Below, piece by piece: positions 45,887 through 54,818 of a DNA stretch of 64,000 nucleotides; position 1 is the stretch's first letter; every line of letters begins with the position of its first letter. The position numbers were made by a program, and so were the translations under genes. A model generated the notes under the pieces. The model searched no databases. It saw only the letters and a list, made by a program, of their open reading frames with translations, and was not told where the DNA came from. The stretch is from Bacillus spongiae (GTDB lineage Bacteria > Bacillota > Bacilli > Bacillales > Bacillaceae_K), in NCBI RefSeq assembly GCF_037120725.1, contig NZ_JBBAXC010000014.1, positions 1 to 64,000 of the forward strand, given 5' to 3'.

Positions 45887-47002
45887 TTATAATAAATCTA
45901 AAAATATATCGATCCCTCTCATCGCGATTTCTCTTGCGTTAGATTCTTGATAATTGGATAATACCACGATTCCCACTTTTTCATTAGGAACCATCGAAAC
46001 CCAAGTCCTAACTCCTGTATAGCCTCCTCCATGTTCAATTAAAGTAAGCCCTTTATATTGACATGAACCCCATCCTAGTCCATATCCATTATCAGTAACG
46101 TCGTTAAATGGAAGTGTTACTTCAACATTCGGAAAAGGTTTTTGCATTTCTTTTAAACTATCGATGCTTAAAAAAGAACCTTCTTTCTCTCCCATACTTG
46201 CAGCTAAATATTTTGCCATATCAATGGCTGAAGAGTAGATAAACCCTATAGGGGCAGCAATAGGATTTGTTGGGAACGCTGTTTGTTCGTTCTCTATGTA
46301 ATAGCGACTACTATCCAAGTCTCCTTTAGCTATTTCTGGATCTAGTGTGGACCTAGTCATTTCTAAATTGTTAAATAAATTTTGTTGTATATGTTCACTC
46401 CAAGTTTCTCCACTCACTTTTTCAAATAAATCACCAACAATGGCATATGCATCTGTACAGTACATCCATCGGTCACCAGGCACGTAGGCTAGGTCGACGT
46501 GTTTAAAATGTCTAGTGATATCTTCGAGAGAGTTTATTTGTTCTATTTCTTCATCCGTAATTCCTACTTCTTCTTGCCATTCCGTAAAACCTAATACTTC
46601 TTTCCTATTTGGAGAGATAAGATTCGCCATAGCAAGATCTCCAGGAAGACCAGCGGTATGAGAGAGAAGCTGTCGTACTGTGATATTATCACTTTCTGTT
46701 TTATTAGACGTTTGAAAATAAGGTAAATAATCTACAAGTGGGCTATCTAATTTTAATAGACCTCTCTCCACTAGATACATAATTGATGCTGCTGCAAAAC
46801 TTTTTGTGATGCTTTGAATGCTCATAATTGTATTTGGCGTAAGTTTTTGTTTCGTCTCTACCCTAGCATTTCCAAAGCCCTTAGCATAGATAAGCTCATT
46901 CCCATATGTAATAGCCACCGTTGTTCCAATGAAATTTTTTTCCTTTTGGATAGAATCCATATACATTTCAAATTGTTCAACCTTTTTATTTATATTCTCC
47001 AT
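45887..47002 (-). CDS. Serine hydrolase, beta-lactamase class C / PBP4* family
   Basis: A 371-residue cytoplasmic protein, no signal peptide. The SxxK motif is intact in SIQSITKSFAA (nucleophile Ser and Lys about 65-68). The second motif is YCTDAYA in place of YxN, and the third is HGGGYTG. Relatives are esterases or D-aminopeptidases; substrate unknown. ATG 47002 or GTG 47005; GGAAGG lies upstream. It points toward the second repeat array, mirroring the hydrolase-like gene at 32633. Confidence 0.87.
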   Translation of the reverse strand: MENINKKVEQFEMYMDSIQKEKNFIGTTVAITYGNELIYAKGFGNARVETKQKLTPNTIMSIQSITKSFAAASIMYLVERGLLKLDSPLVDYLPYFQTSNKTESDNITVRQLLSHTAGLPGDLAMANLISPNRKEVLGFTEWQEEVGITDEEIEQINSLEDITRHFKHVDLAYVPGDRWMYCTDAYAIVGDLFEKVSGETWSEHIQQNLFNNLEMTRSTLDPEIAKGDLDSSRYYIENEQTAFPTNPIAAPIGFIYSSAIDMAKYLAASMGEKEGSFLSIDSLKEMQKPFPNVEVTLPFNDVTDNGYGLGWGSCQYKGLTLIEHGGGYTGVRTWVSMVPNEKVGIVVLSNYQESNAREIAMRGIDIFLDLL

Positions 47003-47262
47003 CACATCATTACCTTCCTATTCTCCTGAATTTTCCGAAAAATATTACTAACCCCATACTAAATCATTAAATTATTTTTTTAAATAGAGAGAATAACTTT
47101 GAAATAAATTAACCATAAAAATACTTGGAAATAATGTTTCTACATCTAAGTTAGGATCTTACAATGTATCTATGCTTTTGGGATGATATGAATTGCCCAA
47201 TAGTGATGAGTATTTTTCATACATACCTTCATCAGTTATACGAGCCTACTATTTCGTAAACA

Positions 47263-47910
47263 TTAATCTTTAACTTTTAACCCCAGAAGTGTGGCAAATT
47301 TAATTGCTTGATTTGAAGAAACTATGCACCCTGTTAAACTTCCCATATCCACCGTAATACGATCAAAAGTACATGTACTAATATCAATTCCTTTAAGTTT
47401 GGTTTGAGAGAAATTAACATCATCAATATCACATTGGTCAAACTTTACCTTACAAAATGTACAATCAGAATAGTTAGCACTTTGGAGAATCGTCTTTTCA
47501 AATATAACTTGTTTCATACGTGCATCTATAAAGTCACTCATCTTAGCAAAGCAATTTTCAAAAGTAACGTTCCCTAGAGTGGCTCCTGAAAAATTAAACC
47601 CTATGAATTTACAATCTTTAAACGTGACTCTATGTATAATACCTTCACTAAAATCACTATTTGAAAGATCACAGTTTTCAAACACAACATCAGTCATATC
47701 AATTCCTCTAAAAGAAGCACCCAGTAGACTAATGTTTTTAAAAATGACTTTGGACAGAACTAATTTATCAATTTTCTCATTTTCAATGGATGTATTAGTA
47801 ATAATACTGTTCGCTAAATATGGATCTTCTTCATAAAATATATCTTGAAAATTTGCCTGCTTTAAGTCTCGTGGAATATACGGATGTTCCACTTTAAGCC
47901 TTTTTTGCAT
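47263..47910 (-). CDS. Qnr-like pentapeptide-repeat protein
   Basis: A 215-residue protein made of pentapeptide repeats (A/C-[D/N]-[L/F]-X-X), clear in CDLSNSDFSEG, CKFIGFNFSGATLGNVTFEN and CTFCKVKFDQCDIDDVNFS. Such repeats form a right-handed beta-helix that mimics DNA. Length and the C-terminus (LKGIDISTCTFDRI ... SNQAIKFATLLGL) resemble chromosomal Qnr proteins of Gram-positive bacteria, which protect DNA gyrase from quinolones. That activity is inferred. ATG 47910 has AAAGGTGAC upstream. Monocistronic, in an accessory block. Confidence 0.82.
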   Translation of the reverse strand: MQKRLKVEHPYIPRDLKQANFQDIFYEEDPYLANSIITNTSIENEKIDKLVLSKVIFKNISLLGASFRGIDMTDVVFENCDLSNSDFSEGIIHRVTFKDCKFIGFNFSGATLGNVTFENCFAKMSDFIDARMKQVIFEKTILQSANYSDCTFCKVKFDQCDIDDVNFSQTKLKGIDISTCTFDRITVDMGSLTGCIVSSNQAIKFATLLGLKVKD

Positions 47911-48056
47911 AAATCAACGTCACCTTTCAATAAACCATTAGATATTATTTTTCTCTTACTTAATTCAAAAACTCCTTTCGTACACAATAAATTTAATGTT
48001 ACTTGGTTAGTATACAAAAGGAGTCCGTATTCATTCTTTTAAACTCTTGGTCTATT

Positions 48057-48239
48057 CTATTGTTTTTCTCTTCCTTTTTTGTTATACAAAATGCCATTAA
48101 AGAAAAGTAATACCCCTAATAAGATAGACATCAATAATGCTGTTCGATATAGGTGAAAAAGAATAGCTCCAGGTTTAAAATTATTTGATACTTGATTTAG
48201 AATTGGGGATTTTTCATTTATCGATATGTAATCTAACAT
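48057..48239 (-). CDS. Small single-helix membrane protein
   Basis: A 60-residue protein. Residues about 27-50 form a hydrophobic helix (TALLMSILLGVLLFFNGILY), with a basic tail. AAGGAGAGG nine bases upstream of the ATG supports translation and overlaps the ancestral stop codon of the decayed gene before it, so the two were co-transcribed. No family recognised. Confidence 0.55.
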   Translation of the reverse strand: MLDYISINEKSPILNQVSNNFKPGAILFHLYRTALLMSILLGVLLFFNGILYNKKGREKQ

Positions 48240-48255
48240 GAAAAAACGCCTCTCC

Positions 48256-48692
48256 TTAAATAATACTCTCTATTTCTACAGTCTCTTCTTTTATGAACCT
48301 TTCGAGCTATCTAGCAAAATCATCAATTTGATTTATTTCAGTAAGTAAGTAAAAATTAGAGCGCATGTTATATGGTGGTTTCATCTTATTGTCTACTTTA
48401 ACTTCAATCCCGACAATACCCCTCTGCTTTCTGCAAGGAAAAACCTCAAAGATAGAAAGTGTGTAGTGTTCTCCGTTTCATGCCCTGTTATCCATGTAAA
48501 TTCATGTTTTCCTAGCTGGTTAGCAAAATTAATGATGCCTTCTCGAAGTTCATCTAAATATTCGTTATCTAAATATATATCGAGATTTATTTTACAATCA
48601 TTCCCTATTAGCTCTACGTTAACCTCGAAAAAATCAACATCTAGCCATATCTTCTTCATTTTTAATTTTGGGATTGGCATAAACAACACCAC
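48256..48692 (-). pseudogene. Frameshifted immunity-like gene
   Basis: The first 99 codons (48692 to 48393; LDVDFFEVNVELIGND and TTHFLSLRFFLAESRG) end at a TAG. From the GGGG run near 48418 another frame continues coherently (IVGIEVKVDNKMKPPYNMRS, NFYLLTEINQIDDFAR), then after one in-frame TAG (LERFIKEETVEIESII) to a TAA at 48256-48258. Ancestral length is about 145 residues. Both a frameshift and a stop point to real decay rather than a read error. Its general look is that of small immunity proteins near polymorphic toxins; this is a judgement, not a match. Confidence 0.7.
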
Positions 48693-48863
48693 CTTTATTC
48701 TTTTTTATACCTTTCTTGATTATATAATATATATTTTTTTTGTTTTAACACAAACTTTATTTCTGTATTATCATTATATGAAACACAAATTACGATTTTC
48801 GTTTAATCTAGAGGAGTAGTGGTTAGGATATTACTTGTTTTGAGCTATAGCCAAAAATTCACT

Positions 48864-48981
48864 CTAATGTTCACCATGCTCAAAATAGTGCTCTATATCT
48901 GAAATACCATCTGAATTAATTAATAACTTCCTCTGACAATGTTATATACTGATTCAATAATTCTTCAGCACTATCCATCAT
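48864..48981 (-). pseudogene. Remnant of a MafI-like immunity gene
   Basis: Minus-strand reading gives MMDSAEELLNQYITLSEEVIN, a frameshift, then NSDGISDIEHYFEHGEH and a stop. This matches the N-terminal ~43 residues of the intact gene at 60432-60734 (DNAEKLLAKFITLSEGIINS, NGISEVKHFFEHGEH) over nearly its whole length. The downstream half is unrecognisable. It shows that the same family existed at two places 12 kb apart. Confidence 0.75.
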
Positions 48982-49049
48982 ACTTCTTCATTTCAAATAA
49001 ACATTTTTATAACAAATGAAGTAACGAGCTTAGAGAATTCCAAGCCTTA

Positions 49050-50092
49050 TTATTCATAAGGAAAGTTGTACCAGAGAATTTCACTGTCTATATGATATTC
49101 CTTTGCAATTTCTTCAAATTGATTATTCCTTTTATTACTCCCAAAACCAACAGCGGCTCTTTTTAAAGATGGGTTTTTCAAAAGAGGAATATAATCTTTT
49201 ACTTGCATATTCATTGCAGACCAATGTGAAAATTCGATTAAAGACGGAGCATATTCTAAACTAGAAATATCTTTTAGACCCTTCATATTTTCTAAAGCAA
49301 TTTTTCTTAACTTTTTTAGATTTGTAAAGTTAGGTAGTACTTCTATATTTGGCAGTGACTGAAGAAAAAGGTTCTCAAGACCTACTAAGGTAGAAATAAA
49401 CGAGATATCACTTAATCCCCTAATTTGCCACAATTCTAGGTACTTAATATTATTCATTCCCTTAATTGCTGAAAAATTGTTAATTCCGCCTAATTTTATA
49501 TCTAGTGACCACATATTTTTTAGAGGAACTAGAAAATCTAAATTTTTAGTTGTAATTGACCTTAATGTAACATCTTCTAATTTTGTTAATTTACTTAAAA
49601 CCTCTATATTTTTTTATGCCCTTCAATATATAGTTTTTTTAAATTGGTAAACCTCTCTAAAACTGCTAAATCAGGTTTTTTCGATTTAGTTTGACCTAAC
49701 ATTATTACCTCTAATGAACCTGGAACTTTAGACAATATTTCCAGTGTATCTAATTTAAATATATCTAAGTTTAATTCAACTAGTTTCTTTAAATTTAAAA
49801 TGGCATCTAAATTTCTAACATTCTGAAGACAATCAGCATAAAAACGTGTAACATTAGGAAGTTTTGAAAGAAAACTTAAATCACATTCTTTGCTGTAAAA
49901 TCCATACACTCGTAGAACTACATCACTTCTTCTGGCGAATAATATATCATTTAATAGATGAAATGTGCTTTTCTCTACTTCTTCTGAAAATTGAATTACC
50001 TTTAAGTCTTTATTATTAACAAGTTCATTTACCTCTTCTTTTGTCAACTCTTCTTTTATTTGAATTCTTTCTGCTGTGACCTCACTGTACAT
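49050..50092 (-). pseudogene. Leucine-rich-repeat protein split by a frameshift
   Basis: Two frames, 50092-49604 (MYSEVTAERIQIKEELTKEE to YIEGHKKI) and 49514-49050, become one reading of about 346 residues if one base is added in the T7 run at 49609-49615; the joined part reads NIEVLSKLTKLEDVTLRS. The product has irregular leucine-rich repeats (LPNVTRFYADCL, LKKLVELNLDIF, FTNLKKLYIEG, MNNIKYLELWQIRGLSDI). No signal peptide, so cytoplasmic. The only lesion is in a homopolymer, so phase variation, recent inactivation or an assembly error are all possible. Confidence 0.75.
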
Positions 50093-50450
50093 GTTTTCAC
50101 CTCTTATTTTATTCCTAATTATATTATTTGAATTTTTTAAACATAAATAGTTTTATATATTATCATTTCTTATGAAAAACAGTTAATTCCTTCAAAGGAG
50201 TGAGTTTATTTTTAAGTGGTGCCTCATTAGTCGCGAGCAACTTAATAAAAAAATGATAAAAAAAGAATGTTATAACTGATCAAGTAAACAGTGAAATTCA
50301 CAAATTATTCAGAAGTAGTAAAGCACCTAATTATTATTTTAGCGATATTTTGACTCTCTAGTAATAGCTCAGTAACAACAAGGACAATAATACAGCTTTT
50401 ACTTTGCAAAAGCCGAAATAATTAAACAAAATACTAAGAAATAAATAAAA
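50093..50450. other. Gene-free, AT-rich spacer
   Basis: No supported gene or RNA between the LRR gene start and the hairpin at 50451-50467. Confidence 0.6.
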
Positions 50451-50467
50451 CGGCAGAAATTCTGCCG
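50451..50467 (-). terminator. Short hairpin terminator
   Basis: A 7-bp GC-rich stem (CGGCAGA / TCTGCCG) with a 3-base loop. On the minus strand it ends in TTTTATTTATTTC. It lies about 200 bases beyond the sugar permease and may be a second stop for that operon. Confidence 0.6.
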
Positions 50468-50594
50468 CTATACACATGGAGGCATTTCAATTATCTAGAC
50501 TTACTTCGAAGCTATATCGTTTAATGGCTCCAAAGAACATAACTAATTGCTACTCCTCTTTGTTTTCGTTTTATAAACATTTTTTACACGTTCA

Positions 50595-50624
50595 AAAGAG
50601 GCTATCCAATTGGATAACCCCTTT
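50595..50624. terminator. Terminator of the sugar importer operon
   Basis: Stem AAAGAGG-c-TATCC / GGATA-a-CC-c-CTTT around AATT, with a T-run in the plus direction and CTCTTTTG in the minus direction, about 40 bases after the permease stop. Confidence 0.7.
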
Positions 50625-50665
50625 CTTTTTTTACACCGTCCAATCATCGTCTCTTTTTGGCAAGG

Positions 50666-51841
50666 TTAAGCTCTTTGCTTTCTTGTCATAACGTCAAAGA
50701 TTACAGCTATTGCTAGAACACCGCCACGGATAATGTATTGAGGGGCAATTCCGACACCTAGTAGGTTCATTCCGTTTGTTAATGATGCCATAACAATCGC
50801 TCCTATTATGGCTCCTGTTACTTTACCTACTCCACCTGCTGCTGAGACTCCTCCAACGTAAGCTGCTGCAATGGCATCTAGCTCAAACAGAGTACCTGCC
50901 GTTGTCGTCGCGGATTGAAGGCGTGCAGTGAACAAAATACCTGACAGGGCAGAGAGTAATCCCATAGACCCGAATACCAGAAATGTAATCTTATTAACAT
51001 TAATTCCGCTTAAGTGTGCAGCTTCTGGGTTACTTCCAACTGCATAAATATGTCGTCCAAGTACAGTCTTATTAGTAAAGAAATGATAGATAAGAACAAC
51101 CAACAGCATGATAACAACTGTCCAAGAAAATCCGTTGTACCCTGCTAAGATCCAAGTAATGTACGCGATAATAGCTGAAACGAAAAGTAATTGTAAGATA
51201 AAGATTTCTTTTGAAACCACTTCAAATTGATATCTTATCTTATTTCTACGATTTGAAATAGCACTATAGATGTAAAGTAGGATACCCACTCCGCCGAGAA
51301 GAAGGGAAAGGAGATGCAACCCGCCTACTTCCATTAAAGATGGAATATACCCATTACCAATAGCGTTAAAAGCATCGTTTTGAACAATAATTGTTCCTGT
51401 TTCTTCCGTAACCAAAAGGATTGCACCTCTATAGATAAGCCAGCCCGCTAGAGTTGCAACAAATGAAGGAATTCCTACCTTGGCCACTAGTACACCTGTA
51501 CCTAAACCAGCTAGTATTCCCAGAAAAAGAATAATAGGAATAACTAAATAGACCGGCATGCCTACTTTCATAAGAAGAATAGCCGCTATCGCCCCGAGGA
51601 AGCCAGCTAAAAATCCAATTGACAAATCAATGTGGCGAATAACGATAACTAACATGACACCGACAGCTAATACAGCAATATACCCAGCCGAGTCTAGTAA
51701 ATTACTAATATTACGAGAAGACATGAATAATCCGTCTGTTAGGATTGTGAACGTGATCATGATAACGATTAACGCAATATACATTCCATAGTCACGAATA
51801 TTATCTTTAATTAATTCTTTTGCTTCCTGAACCAACCTCAA
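50666..51841 (-). CDS. gguB: Monosaccharide ABC transporter permease (GguB/XylH-like)
   Basis: A 391-residue permease of the BPD_transp_2 (ribose/xylose) family with about ten hydrophobic segments. Conserved pieces are SAGYIAVLAVGVMLVIVIRHIDLSIG, the large internal hydrophilic loop around residues 185-205, and AIAAAYVGGVSAAGGVGKVTGAIIGA near the end. It pairs with the two-domain ATPase at 51854 (12 bp upstream) and the ChvE-type receptor. Likely sugars are xylose, arabinose, glucose or galactose; which one is not resolvable from sequence. Confidence 0.9.
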   Translation of the reverse strand: MRLVQEAKELIKDNIRDYGMYIALIVIMITFTILTDGLFMSSRNISNLLDSAGYIAVLAVGVMLVIVIRHIDLSIGFLAGFLGAIAAILLMKVGMPVYLVIPIILFLGILAGLGTGVLVAKVGIPSFVATLAGWLIYRGAILLVTEETGTIIVQNDAFNAIGNGYIPSLMEVGGLHLLSLLLGGVGILLYIYSAISNRRNKIRYQFEVVSKEIFILQLLFVSAIIAYITWILAGYNGFSWTVVIMLLVVLIYHFFTNKTVLGRHIYAVGSNPEAAHLSGINVNKITFLVFGSMGLLSALSGILFTARLQSATTTAGTLFELDAIAAAYVGGVSAAGGVGKVTGAIIGAIVMASLTNGMNLLGVGIAPQYIIRGGVLAIAVIFDVMTRKQRA

Positions 51842-51853
51842 TGTTTTAACCCC

Positions 51854-53374
51854 CTATTGCGTAGCAAGCTGCATAATTGTTTCTTGATTTGCTGCTTCCA
51901 CTTCCGTTTCGCCTTTTATTTCACCTTCTGCCATGACATAAATACGATCACTCATTCCAAGTACCTCACCTAGCTCTGATGAAATCATAATAATTGCCAT
52001 TCCTTGTTTCACAAGTTCATTCATAACAGTATAAATTTCAAATTTAGCTCCAACATCAATTCCACGCGTTGGTTCATCTAGTATAAGTAGCTTTGGACCT
52101 ACAAATAACCACTTCCCTAGAGAAACTTTCTGTTGATTTCCACCACTTAACTTTCCAACAAGTTGTTGAATAGAAGATGCTTTAATCCCCAACGAATCTT
52201 TATAGCTCTCCGAAACTTTTATTTCTTCGTTTTCGTTTATCAATCCATTAGATGATATTCCTTTTAGGTTGGCAGCTGATATATTCTGCTTAATATCTTG
52301 TAAGAGAAAAAGCCCATCTCCCTTACGATCCTCCGTTACATAGGCAATTCCAGCTTTAATAGCATCACTCGTGTGCTTAAATGATGTCGGTACACCGTCA
52401 ACAAGTAAATCTCCTTGTAGCTTATAATTCTTGGAGTTTCCAAATATACTAAGAGCAAGTTCCGTACGACCTGACCCCATTAATCCTGCTATCCCGATGA
52501 TTTCCCCTGCCTTGACATGGAGATTAATATCCTTAGCAACATGGCGACCTAACTTCGGATCGTAGGCGGACCAATGTTGCAACTCCAGTGTTTTATCACC
52601 ATAATCGGACTTTTCTCTCTTCGGATAGATATTTTCTATCTCACGGCCTACCATATTTTTAATGATAATATTTTCGTTGATTTCCCCTTTAGAAGCATCC
52701 AACGTACAGATGGTTTTTCCATCTCTAAGTACCGTCGCTTTATCAGCAATTGAGATGACCTCCTTGAGCTTATGGGAAATCATAATACACGTAATGCCTT
52801 GCTGTTTCAGTTCTCTTAATAGATTTAGTAAATTTTCACTGTCATCTTCATTTAATGCGGCTGTTGGTTCATCTAGTATTAGCAACCGTACTTCTTTACT
52901 GAGCGCTTTTGCAATTTCAACTAACTGTTGCTTTCCTACGCCTAAATCCTTAATTAATGTTTCAGGATTTACTTTCAGATTAACTTTTTCTAGCATTGTC
53001 TTAGACGATACAACTGTTTCATTCCAGTCTAAAATGCCTCCACTCTTAATTTCATTACCAATAAAAATATTTTCATAGACGGAAAGGTCAGGAAATAAAG
53101 CAAGTTCTTGATAAATGATAGCGATACCTGTCGCTACACTATCGCTTATTTTGTTAAATTTCTGGATCGTTCCATCAAAAATAATGTCTCCATTATATTG
53201 ACCATATGGATACACACCACTAAGTACTTTCATTAGCGTCGACTTACCTGCTCCATTTTCACCAATCAAACAGTGAATTTCTCCCTTTCCAACTTTAAAA
53301 TTCACATCACTGAGCGCCTTCACCCCGGGAAATTCCTTCGTGATGCATCTCATCTCTAGTATATTTTCGCTCAT
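51854..53374 (-). CDS. gguA: Monosaccharide ABC transporter ATPase, two domains (GguA/XylG-like)
   Basis: A 506-residue tandem ATPase. The first domain has an intact Walker A GENGAGKST (about 38-46) and Walker B LLILDEPTAALN. The second has a degenerate Walker A (GLMGSGRTE), the signature LSGGNQQK and LLILDEPTRGID. This asymmetry is normal for RbsA/XylG-type importers. A ribosome binding site (AGGAGG) precedes the ATG. It is the second gene of the importer operon, separated from the receptor gene by a hairpin. Confidence 0.93.
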   Translation of the reverse strand: MSENILEMRCITKEFPGVKALSDVNFKVGKGEIHCLIGENGAGKSTLMKVLSGVYPYGQYNGDIIFDGTIQKFNKISDSVATGIAIIYQELALFPDLSVYENIFIGNEIKSGGILDWNETVVSSKTMLEKVNLKVNPETLIKDLGVGKQQLVEIAKALSKEVRLLILDEPTAALNEDDSENLLNLLRELKQQGITCIMISHKLKEVISIADKATVLRDGKTICTLDASKGEINENIIIKNMVGREIENIYPKREKSDYGDKTLELQHWSAYDPKLGRHVAKDINLHVKAGEIIGIAGLMGSGRTELALSIFGNSKNYKLQGDLLVDGVPTSFKHTSDAIKAGIAYVTEDRKGDGLFLLQDIKQNISAANLKGISSNGLINENEEIKVSESYKDSLGIKASSIQQLVGKLSGGNQQKVSLGKWLFVGPKLLILDEPTRGIDVGAKFEIYTVMNELVKQGMAIIMISSELGEVLGMSDRIYVMAEGEIKGETEVEAANQETIMQLATQ

Positions 53375-53405
53375 GATTAACCTCCTTCCTAAAACTGTTA
53401 CAATT

Positions 53406-53439
53406 AGAAATAGTGATAGACGTGTCCATCACTATTTCT
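53406..53439 (-). other. Intercistronic stem-loop between receptor and ATPase genes
   Basis: A perfect 12-bp inverted repeat (AGAAATAGTGAT / ATCACTATTTCT) with a 10-base loop and no T-tract. In importer operons such a hairpin after the receptor gene often protects the upstream mRNA from 3' exonucleases, giving more receptor than transporter. That role is inferred. Confidence 0.7.
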
Positions 53440-53471
53440 GTACTATTACGCTTTTTAGTGACCGTTAAATA

Positions 53472-54578
53472 TTATTGACCAGAGATATCGTCCTCTTCGT
53501 AATAACCAGAATCGATCAGTTCACTCTGTACATTATCTTCGTCTACAACAATGACATCCGTTTGTTTTGCATCGACTTTAATGGCTCCGTTGTCATACGT
53601 ACCCGTTGTTTCAGGTGTTTTTTCATCAAGAACATCTACTGCCATTCCCATCGCATCTTTCACAAGCGTACGAACATCTTTAAAAACTGTCATCGATTGT
53701 TTTCCATCAACGATATATTTAATAGAAGCTATTTCTGCGTCTTGACCAGTAATCGTGTAGCCTGAAACCTCAGGGTCAGCTGCGAATACATCAGCGATTG
53801 AACGAGCAGTTCCATCGTTAGGAGCAAGTATTGCTACATTTCCCTTCATATCTCCCTTTGCAGCTGTTAAATGTGTTTGAGCTTTGTTTTTCGCTTCATT
53901 TGCATCCCAGTTTGTTGTTACCTGACCAAGAATTTTACCCATTTCATCACGCGTTAACTCTGCTTTATCTTTTAAAGCCTCTGCTTCACTAGAATTGGCA
54001 ATGACAAATGTTCCATCTGCAATTTTAGGTTGAAGAACATTCCATGCTCCTTCAAAGAATAAGAAGGCATTATTATCTGAAGATGCTCCTGCATACAGAT
54101 AAAGCGGGATATTCGTACCTTCTGCATTGTCAATCAAATATTGCCCTTGAGCTGCACCTACAGCAATGCTATCGAACGTTACATAATAGTCGACTGCATC
54201 TGTATCAGTAATTAGACGATCGTAAGAAATAACCGTTACTCCTTCATCTTTTGCCGCGTCAACTGCTGCCCCCGCTGCTGCACCATCTTGGGGAGCAATA
54301 ATTAAGACATCAATTCCTTTGTTAAGTAACGTTTCAACATTTTCTTTTTCCTTAGCAGAAGAACCTTGACTGAATAGAATTTCAGTTGTATAATCGGAAT
54401 CTTTTAACGCATCTTTAAAGCGTTGCTGATCTTGTACCCATCTTGGCTCATCTTTTGTAGGGAGAACGATACCTATACTAACATCTCCTCCTCCACCAGA
54501 CGTATTACTGCCACAACCACTAAGAACAAGTAACATTACGATAAGTAAAACAGGAATAAATTTCAATTTCTTTTTCAT
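53472..54578 (-). CDS. chvE: Sugar-binding lipoprotein (ChvE/XylF-like)
   Basis: A 368-residue receptor with signal peptide and lipobox VLSGC (Cys 22). A type I periplasmic-binding fold follows: VSIGIVLPTKDEPRWVQDQQ, GSSAKEKENVETLLNKGIDVLII, VISYDRLITDTDAVDYYVTFDS and TGQDAEIASIKYIVDGKQSMTV are hallmarks of ChvE/XylF multi-sugar receptors. First gene of the importer operon. AAAGGGG precedes the ATG, and a cre site lies about 65 bp upstream. Confidence 0.93.
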   Translation of the reverse strand: MKKKLKFIPVLLIVMLLVLSGCGSNTSGGGGDVSIGIVLPTKDEPRWVQDQQRFKDALKDSDYTTEILFSQGSSAKEKENVETLLNKGIDVLIIAPQDGAAAGAAVDAAKDEGVTVISYDRLITDTDAVDYYVTFDSIAVGAAQGQYLIDNAEGTNIPLYLYAGASSDNNAFLFFEGAWNVLQPKIADGTFVIANSSEAEALKDKAELTRDEMGKILGQVTTNWDANEAKNKAQTHLTAAKGDMKGNVAILAPNDGTARSIADVFAADPEVSGYTITGQDAEIASIKYIVDGKQSMTVFKDVRTLVKDAMGMAVDVLDEKTPETTGTYDNGAIKVDAKQTDVIVVDEDNVQSELIDSGYYEEDDISGQ

Positions 54579-54642
54579 TGTGTAACCCCTTTCATTTTTT
54601 ACTAGTTTAATAACAACTTAAATATATCACTGACTTCAGTTT

Positions 54643-54657
54643 GTGAAAGCGTTTACT
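54643..54657 (-). promoter_or_regulatory. cre site (CcpA operator) of the sugar importer
   Basis: GTGAAAGCGTTTACT matches the Bacillus cre consensus WTGNAANCGNWNNCW at all positions except the first. It lies 65-80 bp before the receptor gene, where CcpA/HPr-Ser-P would repress when glucose is available. Confidence 0.75.
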
Positions 54658-54776
54658 TTTGGTACTATTTTAATTTTATCTGTACTTTTTTAATATAAAG
54701 CAGGACTTATTACGCATTTCGATTGAAAATTTCCTGATTATTCATTCACTTCTTGATCTTTCACTTATGTATCATA

Positions 54777-54804
54777 AAAAACCGCCAATGACCTTGGCGG
54801 TTTT
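54777..54804 (-). terminator. Terminator of the sensor operon
   Basis: An 8-bp stem ACCGCCAA / TTGGCGGT with A and T extensions and a 5-base loop, directly after the second lipoprotein gene. It separates the sensor operon from the importer operon. Confidence 0.88.
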
Positions 54805-54818
54805 CAACATAGTAAGAA

